In this document: piece after piece, positions 18,865 through 26,120 of the stretch
Layout of the letters: each line of letters begins with the position of its first letter
Numbering within the stretch: position 1 is the first letter of the stretch
From: Paenibacillus methanolicus
GTDB lineage: Bacteria; Bacillota; Bacilli; Paenibacillales; Paenibacillaceae
Assembly: GCF_008124765.1 (NCBI RefSeq)
Contig: NZ_VNHS01000003.1
Location: forward strand, 372,001-436,000
Length of the DNA: 64,000 bases
Direction: 5' to 3'
Translations under genes and position numbers: made by a program
Notes under the pieces: model-generated
Databases searched by the model: none
What the model saw: only the letters and a program-made list of their open reading frames with translations
Told to the model about the DNA's origin: nothing

Positions 18865-18928
18865 CTTAATTTCCTCCATGAAATCGAAAGTTTGACGGGG
18901 ACGGTTTTGACAGCGTTTCCATTACAAT
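18865..18928 (+). promoter_or_regulatory. Shared 64-bp promoter element, copy D
   Basis: The only plus-strand copy and the most diverged at its 5' end, yet still gapless against A-C. -10 TACAAT lies 28 bp before the beta-helix protein start; the ribosome site AAGGAGGAATGA follows. Confidence 0.75.
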
Positions 18929-18956
18929 GAAGTCGATTCAAAAAAAGGAGGAATGA

Positions 18957-20837
18957 ATGATGATCATCGTCCGTAGACGGAAAAGCGTGGGCTTTAAGTC
19001 GACCTGTCTAGCCTTGTTTCTGTTGGTATTTGCGTTAGGCTCTATTGTCGTGCCGCAGCCGGAGGTTGCTTCTGCCACCGGTACGACCTATTATTTCTCC
19101 ACATCGGGAAACGACGGGAATAACGGTACGTCTCCGTTAACGCCGAAACAATCGATTTCGGCAGCGAACGCGCTGCTATTAGCTGGCAATACCGTGCTTT
19201 TCAACCGTGGAGATGCTTGGTATAGAAACAGCGTTAACGCATCCGGGGCGATTATCGGAGGAACCATCCATTTAAAAGATAAACTAGGAACCAGCGCCAA
19301 CCCGATCACGATCGGGGCGTACGGCAGCAATGCTAAAGCGAAGCCCATTATTTCGGTCACGTATTTAATTAGTAATGCGGGCTGGGTGTCCGATGGCGCT
19401 AACCGATGGAAGCATTCCATCCCCGCGAGCGGAATCGGCACGGATCGCTTGTTCGTCAATGGCCTATCCAAATTCAAGGTGAATACGAACAATGCAAGCG
19501 CGAACGAAACGGACGTCGACCAGTCTTACGAATGGTACGCTAACAACGGTTGGGTCTACGTCGGCTCAACGACCGGCGCGCCGCAAGACGTCGAGCTGAT
19601 CGGTAACGAAAGACCTGTTTATATGAAAAACGCCCATTATGTCACGATTGAGAATTTGGATCTTAAAGGGGGCGTTGTCTATATCGACGCGCCAAGCTCC
19701 CATATCACGATCGATAATAATACGATCCGGCAGGCCTATGAGCACGGGATTCGGGTATTAAACGAGGATGCGCTAACCGTGAGGAATCCTAATCCTACCC
19801 AGCAGCAATGGGATCAGTACGTGTCCGATATTACCATAACGAACAATGTGATCGACAAGGTGTGGTCGCAAGAAGAGAACCATACGAATCCGAATAAAAG
19901 TTATGGCGGAGAAGGCATCTTTCTCCAGGATGCGGTTGAACGCGGACTCATTAGCGGAAATACAATCCGTAATTTCGGACATGGCGGTATTTCGTTGGAT
20001 ACAAGTTTATGGATGGGTACGAACCGAACGCATGGCGTTCATCGCGTGGTTATCGAATTGAATGACGTTTCGTCAGGCAACTCCGACTACATGCATGCCT
20101 TTGGCGTGATCGGATTACCGGGTAAGACGACCCATAATATTATTCGGCGTAACTATTTTCATGATTTCCAAGCCACGAGTCACGTCGGAGGAAGCGATAA
20201 CCTGTTTTACAGCAATATTTTTGCCGGGGTTACTGAAACCCCTAGGCCGACCAAGCAGCCTTATGCGATGGACGTCGCCCCTTGGCCGGTGCCTGAAAAA
20301 GGCAGTACAAACAAAACCGATCTGGAATCTCAAAACTTGTTTATTGTCAACAATACGATTGTCGATACCGCGGGGTATGCGATTGAAGTGAGGGACTACA
20401 ATAATACGAAAGGTAATGTAAAGAATATTACGATCGCCAATAACCTGATTGGGCAATACGTGAACAATACGGGGTATTTGCCAGTGGGTTTGAATATTTC
20501 GTCCGAGGTGACAGGTACGCACACCGTGAATCATAACGCGTTCTGGGATTCGAGCGCCACCGTGGCTCGCTACAAAAGCAGCACGAACGCTACGGTCAAT
20601 GTATCCGGTCTGAATGCGTGCGAAACCACGTATCCGTTAGATATTTGTGATCATAACGTGGCAGGCGACCCGCTATTCGTCAACTATGCCAATCGCGACT
20701 TTCATTTGAGCGCCAATTCGCCATTTATAGCGGCCGGCTCGAATGTCTATATTGCGGCGTTCGGCAGCGGATTCGTCGATTACTACGGCAACCCATGGAA
20801 TCCGACGAGCCCGAGCATCGGCGCGATCCAGTATTAA
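18957..20837 (+). CDS. Secreted right-handed parallel beta-helix protein
   Basis: 626 residues; ATG 18957 sits 5 bases after GGAGG. Signal peptide with a long hydrophobic core ending near VASATG, then TYYFSTSGNDGNNGTSPLTPKQSI, the usual opening of beta-helix glycan-active proteins. Multiple PbH1-like turns follow (HVTIENLDLKGG, HITIDNNTIRQAYEHGI, ISGNTIRNFGHGGIS, FIVNNTIVDTAGYAIEV, ITIANNLIGQ), ending in PHLSANSPFIAAG-like and PSIGAIQY. Such proteins are polysaccharide lyases, epimerases or hydrolases of the pectate-lyase-like superfamily; no family-specific active site could be fixed. Monocistronic, from promoter D; shares this promoter type with the heparinase-like gene, which suggests joint action on one polymer. 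Confidence 0.85.
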   Translation: MMIIVRRRKSVGFKSTCLALFLLVFALGSIVVPQPEVASATGTTYYFSTSGNDGNNGTSPLTPKQSISAANALLLAGNTVLFNRGDAWYRNSVNASGAIIGGTIHLKDKLGTSANPITIGAYGSNAKAKPIISVTYLISNAGWVSDGANRWKHSIPASGIGTDRLFVNGLSKFKVNTNNASANETDVDQSYEWYANNGWVYVGSTTGAPQDVELIGNERPVYMKNAHYVTIENLDLKGGVVYIDAPSSHITIDNNTIRQAYEHGIRVLNEDALTVRNPNPTQQQWDQYVSDITITNNVIDKVWSQEENHTNPNKSYGGEGIFLQDAVERGLISGNTIRNFGHGGISLDTSLWMGTNRTHGVHRVVIELNDVSSGNSDYMHAFGVIGLPGKTTHNIIRRNYFHDFQATSHVGGSDNLFYSNIFAGVTETPRPTKQPYAMDVAPWPVPEKGSTNKTDLESQNLFIVNNTIVDTAGYAIEVRDYNNTKGNVKNITIANNLIGQYVNNTGYLPVGLNISSEVTGTHTVNHNAFWDSSATVARYKSSTNATVNVSGLNACETTYPLDICDHNVAGDPLFVNYANRDFHLSANSPFIAAGSNVYIAAFGSGFVDYYGNPWNPTSPSIGAIQY

Positions 20838-20878
20838 GCAGCGACTCCCGCATTAGGAAGAACAGACCGACAACGGCA

Positions 20879-20919
20879 AATGGCGCTACAGGAATAAAAC
20901 CCTGTAACGCCATTTTTTT
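20879..20919 (+). terminator. Rho-independent terminator of the beta-helix gene
   Basis: Stem AATGGCG.TACAGG / CCTGTA.CGCCATT followed by TTTTTTT on the plus strand. It lies between two convergent genes and also forms on the minus strand, where the T tract is poor. Confidence 0.93.
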
Positions 20920-20973
20920 GTGCTATTAGGGACTTCGGGGTTAGATGGCATATCGCTCCGGGACACCGCCGGA

Positions 20974-21945
20974 TTACCGGCCTGTATACCATTCCGTCAA
21001 AATCTCGCCCGCGCGCTTGCCGTACACGTCGAAGCCGCGGTTCGACTTCGCTTCCGACAGCGGGTACAGCTTCACGCTCCAATCCCACCAGAAGAACCCG
21101 CCGAACCATGGCTGATCCCAGAATACCTGGATGACGGAACTATAGAAGTTGGCCTGCTCCTCTTCGGAGAACGGCAGGTCCCGTCGCGTGAAATCCCAGG
21201 GCATCGTGGCGCAGCCATGCGCGCTGCGGCAGCCGATTTCCATAAAAACGACCGGCTTGTTGAATCTACGATGCAGCCGCTCCATCTTGTCTCGAACCGG
21301 GAGCCAGTTGGCGATCATGTTCGCTTCCGTATCGCCCGGCATGCTGCCGACCGGATAGTAAGCGCTCGTGCCGATGACGTCGACCAGATCGAACCAAGCG
21401 ACGCCTTCTTCGCTGCCATGATTGGCGTTATAGATCAGCGGTCCCGAGTACGCTTCTCTTACGCGGGCAATCGTCTGCGCCCATCTGGCCGTCTGCGACT
21501 CGGTCTTAACCATCTCGCAGCCGACGCAGAACATCTCGCAGCCCAGCTCCTCCGCCAACTCCGCGTAATGGACCAGGAAATTCGTATAGGATTCGAACCA
21601 GCGATCCCAATAGGAAGGACTTCCGTTCTCCTCCTCCGGAAACCCGATATGGGCCCGCCAGAGGCCGTCCCGCGAATTGACGACCGGCTTCAGGCAAATC
21701 TTCAGCCCATTGCGCCTCGCCTCGCGCACGGCGGCTTCGATGTCGCGATCCGTAACCGTATAGCCGTAGTCGAACGGAATCTGCGTCGAATGGACCGCAT
21801 CCTGCCACGTCCAGAACGACAGCGCGATCCATTCGCTTCCGGTCTCTCGCAGCTTGCGCATGGAGTCCGCCGCGGCTTCCGTCCGGTAGTCGCCGCGCTT
21901 CGAGCTCCAGCCCCATGTCATGCCTTTGATGAACAATCGTTCCAT
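20974..21945 (-). CDS. Glycoside hydrolase family 113-like enzyme (beta-mannanase type)
   Basis: 323 residues, cytosolic (no signal). Begins KGMTWGWSSKRGDYRTEAAADSMRKL, the GH113 signature, and has the paired glutamates expected of clan GH-A: Glu144 (CVGCEM, acid/base) and Glu236 (VVFMEIGCR, nucleophile). W105-W116 and the FFWWDW strand 8 line the active-site pocket. GH113 members cut beta-1,4-mannan or mannobiose. Being intracellular, it would act on imported oligosaccharides. Last gene of the long 35569-20974 operon. ATG preceded by GAGGGACGG. Confidence 0.85.
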   Translation of the reverse strand: MERLFIKGMTWGWSSKRGDYRTEAAADSMRKLRETGSEWIALSFWTWQDAVHSTQIPFDYGYTVTDRDIEAAVREARRNGLKICLKPVVNSRDGLWRAHIGFPEEENGSPSYWDRWFESYTNFLVHYAELAEELGCEMFCVGCEMVKTESQTARWAQTIARVREAYSGPLIYNANHGSEEGVAWFDLVDVIGTSAYYPVGSMPGDTEANMIANWLPVRDKMERLHRRFNKPVVFMEIGCRSAHGCATMPWDFTRRDLPFSEEEQANFYSSVIQVFWDQPWFGGFFWWDWSVKLYPLSEAKSNRGFDVYGKRAGEILTEWYTGR

Positions 21946-22019
21946 GCCGTCCCTCGTTTCGGTTTGATGCTGCTGCCGCGATCGGCTTTATGATGGTTTA
22001 CCGTTCTTCGTTCTGCGTT

Positions 22020-23003
22020 CTACTTATGCTCAAGCGCATTGCGTATGCTGATCTCGAGCGGCGAATACTCCGCCTCGTTCTCCCGCTTCAGGTTCAGTCT
22101 CTCTACTACCGGCGTCGTACGGTTGCACATGAACCTGGGAACGCCGATCAAATTCTGGGAGGACGAATGGTAGAGAAAGGGATGACATAGAATCGCGTCG
22201 CCGGCCTCGCCCATCGTCTCCAGCACGCGCAGCGTAAAGCCGTCCGCATCGATATAGTCTTCGTTCATGAACGTAGCAATGCGCGCCTGGGCGATCTTGT
22301 CCGCGGTTATCCCGTCCGGCGTCCCTTCGTCCTGCATCGGGTCGGCGTGGGTCGCGTCGACTGCCTCGTCCTTCCTCGCGTCCGCGCCGGTCAGTTCGCG
22401 TAGATACGGGTGCTGGCGATTAAGCATGCCGATCGCGTCGCCGAGCTCCAATCCCTCCGGGTAGCCTTCCAGGAACCGGGCGACAACCTTGTGCGAGCCC
22501 TCCACGATGAACGTGCCTCCGCCTTGATGCCCGACGTCGGAGAACAGGCACAGACATAACAACCCTTGCTCCGGACTGTCGACGAAATGCTTGAAGTGGA
22601 TGCCGTCCCAATGCCAGCCTCGCTGCGGAACGGTCCATGGCTTATCCGCGTCCAGGGCGAAGTTGACGGGCCACCAGCCGAATCCGCTCAGTTTCTCCGT
22701 CTCGCCGTATACGGTACGGTTCGCCCAGCGTCCATGGCCGATCAGATCCTCGATGGCGTCGCCGAGCCGCCCGGTGTTGCAGCGGGCGAATGCCGGCGTC
22801 AAGAACGTCTCGTTAATTTGCACCAAAGGCTCCGTCCAAGTCGCGCGGTCGTCCTTGCGCACGCCGCTGCGCTTCTCTACTTCCGTCCACAGGAATGCTT
22901 GCGCCTCCAGCGCGTCTTGGCGGGCATAAGCGCCCGCAAGCTTCACCCAGCCTTTCTCGATGAAATGCTCGACCTGCTCTTCCGTCAACACTTTATACGT
23001 CAT
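22020..23003 (-). CDS. Phytanoyl-CoA dioxygenase (PhyH)-family Fe(II)/2-oxoglutarate oxygenase
   Basis: 327 residues. Double-stranded beta-helix oxygenase with iron-binding HxD in GWHWDGIHF and a distal histidine in CHPFLYHSSSQN; the final arginine for 2-oxoglutarate is plausible in MCNRTTP. GGGTFIVEGSHK is the usual central strand. PhyH proteins hydroxylate varied small molecules. Co-transcribed between GH26 and GH113 genes (gap about 65-75 bp either side), an unusual partner for glycan breakdown. Start ATG follows GGAGGAAACGG. Substrate unknown. Confidence 0.88.
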   Translation of the reverse strand: MTYKVLTEEQVEHFIEKGWVKLAGAYARQDALEAQAFLWTEVEKRSGVRKDDRATWTEPLVQINETFLTPAFARCNTGRLGDAIEDLIGHGRWANRTVYGETEKLSGFGWWPVNFALDADKPWTVPQRGWHWDGIHFKHFVDSPEQGLLCLCLFSDVGHQGGGTFIVEGSHKVVARFLEGYPEGLELGDAIGMLNRQHPYLRELTGADARKDEAVDATHADPMQDEGTPDGITADKIAQARIATFMNEDYIDADGFTLRVLETMGEAGDAILCHPFLYHSSSQNLIGVPRFMCNRTTPVVERLNLKRENEAEYSPLEISIRNALEHK

Positions 23004-23068
23004 GGACCGTTTCCTCCGTTACGCTAAGTATTTGTCGGTGATCTGTGCTTCCCTACCAAGCCGTTCGC

Positions 23069-24136
23069 TCAAGAATTCGCTGCTCGATGTTCCTGTTCCG
23101 TATCATCCGGTATCGGAAACACGGTGAGATCCGGCAATTCGTCCCGCGTCAACGTAATCGGATGCCCATAATACTTGAGCAGCATCTCCCGCTCCGTGTA
23201 TTGCTCGCCGACGTCCCATGCCCCGCTTGCGTCCTGCGCGCATATGAAGCCACCGTACCAGGTACAGTTCCACAGCCAGGGCGCCCCTTCGCCGACCATT
23301 TTATCGGGATCCGGCAGCGGGCCGTTCTCCGACAAGGCGATCAATTTGTTCGCGGCCGTATAGCCCAGCGCTTGGCGGAACCTTTCGACGTTGGACACAT
23401 ACGTCCGCTCCGGCGGGTAGATGTCCTCGCCGATGATGTCGACATAATCGTCGCCGGGATACCAATCGCGATGCTGGCCGTTCCATACCCAGATCAGGTT
23501 GTTCAGTCCGTGCCGATTCGTCAGCCGATCGTACATGATCTTCCACAGCTTGACGCATGGCTCGGGCCCCTTCGCCCCCCACCAGAACCACCCGCCGGAC
23601 GCCTCGTGCAGCGGCCGCCACAGTACGGGGATTCCTTCGTCCCGCAGCCGCTTCAGTTGGCTGGCGATCGCGTCGATATCGCGCATCAATAGGGCGTGGT
23701 CTTCCGATGTCTCGTCGTTCATGGCGCCCGCGATATCGAATGTCGTGGCCGTCGTATAGAAACCCCGGTGCCATCCGTTATCCGGCGGCTCGTCGATCAA
23801 ATCTTTGGGCGCGTTCCAATGCCAGCAGAACGTGACGATGCCGCCGTTTCTCCACCAGTCGATCGCAAGCGGCGTATCGGTCGGCACCGAGCCGCGTTCG
23901 ACGCGGGACGGCGAATCGTTCATGAAGTCGAAGCCGCCGACCGCCGGGTACTTGCCGGTTGCAAGGCGGATGACGTCCATCTCGGGCGTCGAGACGACGC
24001 CGAATTGCTGCCCGGTCAGCGTCCGCGTGCCGTAGATGCTGCACAGATAGGCCATCAGCCGCTTGGCGTTGGCGCTTGCCTTCGGATTAATCAGCTTCGG
24101 CTCGACGGCTAATCTCGCTTGCAAATGCTCCTTCAT
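23069..24136 (-). CDS. Glycoside hydrolase family 26 (beta-mannanase type)
   Basis: 355 residues without a signal peptide. Catalytic residues of GH26 are in place: WRPLHEASGGWFWWG with acid/base Glu178, and LIALSENGPLP with nucleophile Glu270. VTFCWHWNAP and IWVWNG are also typical. The family hydrolyses beta-1,4-mannans, some members mixed-linkage glucans or xylan. Its cytosolic location suits breakdown of imported manno-oligosaccharides. Follows the permease gene by 62 bp; upstream gap carries a 12-bp triple repeat. Confidence 0.92.
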   Translation of the reverse strand: MKEHLQARLAVEPKLINPKASANAKRLMAYLCSIYGTRTLTGQQFGVVSTPEMDVIRLATGKYPAVGGFDFMNDSPSRVERGSVPTDTPLAIDWWRNGGIVTFCWHWNAPKDLIDEPPDNGWHRGFYTTATTFDIAGAMNDETSEDHALLMRDIDAIASQLKRLRDEGIPVLWRPLHEASGGWFWWGAKGPEPCVKLWKIMYDRLTNRHGLNNLIWVWNGQHRDWYPGDDYVDIIGEDIYPPERTYVSNVERFRQALGYTAANKLIALSENGPLPDPDKMVGEGAPWLWNCTWYGGFICAQDASGAWDVGEQYTEREMLLKYYGHPITLTRDELPDLTVFPIPDDTEQEHRAANS

Positions 24137-24163
24137 TGCGTATGCCCTCTTCCCTATTGAAGT

Positions 24164-24199
24164 GTGTCGACCGATGTGTCGACCGATGTGTCGATCGAT
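24164..24199. repeat. 12-bp tandem repeat, three units
   Basis: GTGTCGACCGAT repeated three times, the last with one change. It abuts the permease stop codon and falls in the gap before the GH26 gene. Confidence 0.9.
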
Positions 24200-25194
24200 T
24201 AACCGACGACGCCGGTGCGCTCCACGCTCTCGACGAAGTAACGCTGGACGAACAGATACAAGACGATGAGCGGCGCAATGGCTAGCAGAATGCCGGTGTC
24301 GACAATCATCGAGACATGGTTCGGATCCGCCCGAGCTTCCGTTCCTTCGATGCCGAGCAGGCGAGGAAGGAACTGATTGACGTCCGCGGGGAACGACGCG
24401 ATCTTCACCGCCATGAGATTGCTATCGCTCATGAACAGCGACGTATAGAACGTGTCGTTGTACTGCCAGACGAACGAGAACAACAGCACCGTGATAATCG
24501 GCGGAACCGCGTTCGGCAGCATGATCGCGAAGAAGGTGCGAATGCCTCCGGCGCCATCGATCAGCGCCGATTCCTCGATTTCCTTCGGTAGTCCTCTAAA
24601 GAACTGCCGGAAGATATAGATGAAGAGGCCGGCTTTCAAACCAATGGCCAATCCCGAGGTGATGAGAGAAGGCCAATACGTATTCAGCAGATTGACGCCT
24701 GCCTTGCCCGTGAATAGCGTGACGAGTTCCAGCACGTCAAACTCTCGAAAATGCAAGTACATCGGGACCATAAGCGTGCTGGACGGAATCAAAATCGTCA
24801 TAATGACGAGCGCGAACAAAATATTGCTGCCCGGAAAGGCAAACCGCGCGAAGCCGTAACCCGCCAAGGCGCAAGATATGGTGGCAAGCAGCGTCGTCGA
24901 CACGACGAACAGCATCGTGTTCTGAAGAAGCGGCCAGTAGTCCAGAATGTCCATCGCCAGCTTCATGTTCGCCATCGTATAGTGAACCGGAATCATATAA
25001 ATCGTCGGGTCGTAAATATCGAGCGGATCTTTGAACGCGACGGAGATTTGCTTCAGAATCGGCAGCAGAATGACGAACGAAATGCCGAGGATCAAGATGT
25101 AGCGGAAAATCGACCACAGCATCTCGCCGCCTTTGTTTCGCGCGCGCCGGTACCGCAGCAGAACCGCTTCGTTTGCCGGTATTTTAGCGGACAT
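24199..25194 (-). CDS. Carbohydrate ABC transporter permease (MalG-type)
   Basis: 331 residues with six membrane spans and the EAA loop (LPKEIEESALIDGAGGIRTFFAIMLPNAVPPI), ending QRYFVESVERTGVVG. Pairs with the MalF-type permease 23 bp upstream. ATG preceded by GAGGGGGGAAGACC. This is the second of two permease pairs in the same operon. Confidence 0.94.
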   Translation of the reverse strand: MSAKIPANEAVLLRYRRARNKGGEMLWSIFRYILILGISFVILLPILKQISVAFKDPLDIYDPTIYMIPVHYTMANMKLAMDILDYWPLLQNTMLFVVSTTLLATISCALAGYGFARFAFPGSNILFALVIMTILIPSSTLMVPMYLHFREFDVLELVTLFTGKAGVNLLNTYWPSLITSGLAIGLKAGLFIYIFRQFFRGLPKEIEESALIDGAGGIRTFFAIMLPNAVPPIITVLLFSFVWQYNDTFYTSLFMSDSNLMAVKIASFPADVNQFLPRLLGIEGTEARADPNHVSMIVDTGILLAIAPLIVLYLFVQRYFVESVERTGVVG

Positions 25195-25217
25195 GGTCTT
25201 CCCCCCTCTCCGAGAAA

Positions 25218-26120
25218 TTAGTTGTAGTAGAACACCCTTCTGGAAATGAAGAACCCGACCACGACCAGAATGAGACTGACGACCAGCGTATACATCCAGG
25301 CCATCGCCGCGCTTAGTCCGAAGTTCTGGGACGTGAACGCCGTCTCATAGATATACTGCGTCACTTGGCTGTCGGCGAACGAATCGATGATCGTATAGAT
25401 GACGTTCGTCAAGATGAGCGGACTGACCATGGGAAACGTAATTTTCCAGAACGACTCGTACGCGGTCGCCCCTTCCATCTTCGCGACTTCGTACATCGTG
25501 GTAGGCACCGATTGCAGCGCGGCGAGAAAAATGAGAATCTGGACGCCGGAGCCGCGGATAATCTCGTAAATTCGATTAACGGCCGTTACGATGTATTCGA
25601 TGAACCAGACCGGAATACCGCCGTTGCCGAGCATATTCGCGAGAATCATCGGATCGAAGCCGTTCTGCTGTTCGCCCAGCTCCTGCGCGATCTGAGAGCT
25701 GCCGGTCAGCTGGATCAGGCCGGCCGACTGCGCCTCCGCGATCGCTCCCGAGGCGAGAATGACGGGCAGGAAGAACACGGCCCGCGCGAGCGCCCGGCCC
25801 CTGAACTTCGAGTTCAGGAGCGTTGCCGCGAACAGACTGAAGAACAGAATCATCGGTACGTTATAAGCCATTGCGGACACGGACTCCGTCAAGATCCGGT
25901 TAAAGTTAGGATCGACGCGAAGCGCGTTATGGTAATTATCGAGGCCGATAAAGCTTAGGCCATAGCCGCTAGGCGCCACCTTCAGCTCGCTGAAGCTAAA
26001 TCGGACGGACTGAATGAACGGCGATGCGTACAGGAAGAGGAATCCGAGCAGCCACGGCAGGATGAAGAGGATCCCGAGAAGCGCCCGCTTCCGCGTTAGT
26101 GTCAAACTTCTCTTGATCAA
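25218..26120 (-). CDS. Sugar ABC transporter permease (MalF-type)
   Basis: 300 residues, six membrane spans, EAA loop (TMYEVAKMEGATAYESFWKITFPMVSPLILTNVIYT). Starts with TTG 26120, which overlaps the TGA of the DUF5696 gene (TTGA), a sign of translational coupling; GGGGAGTGAGAG lies upstream. The tight overlap ties this permease pair to the DUF5696 protein rather than to a binding protein. Confidence 0.93.
   Translation of the reverse strand: MIKRSLTLTRKRALLGILFILPWLLGFLFLYASPFIQSVRFSFSELKVAPSGYGLSFIGLDNYHNALRVDPNFNRILTESVSAMAYNVPMILFFSLFAATLLNSKFRGRALARAVFFLPVILASGAIAEAQSAGLIQLTGSSQIAQELGEQQNGFDPMILANMLGNGGIPVWFIEYIVTAVNRIYEIIRGSGVQILIFLAALQSVPTTMYEVAKMEGATAYESFWKITFPMVSPLILTNVIYTIIDSFADSQVTQYIYETAFTSQNFGLSAAMAWMYTLVVSLILVVVGFFISRRVFYYN

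Noticed and set aside
23974-24200. CRISPR-like array at the 12-bp repeats
   Set aside because: Units are contiguous without spacers.
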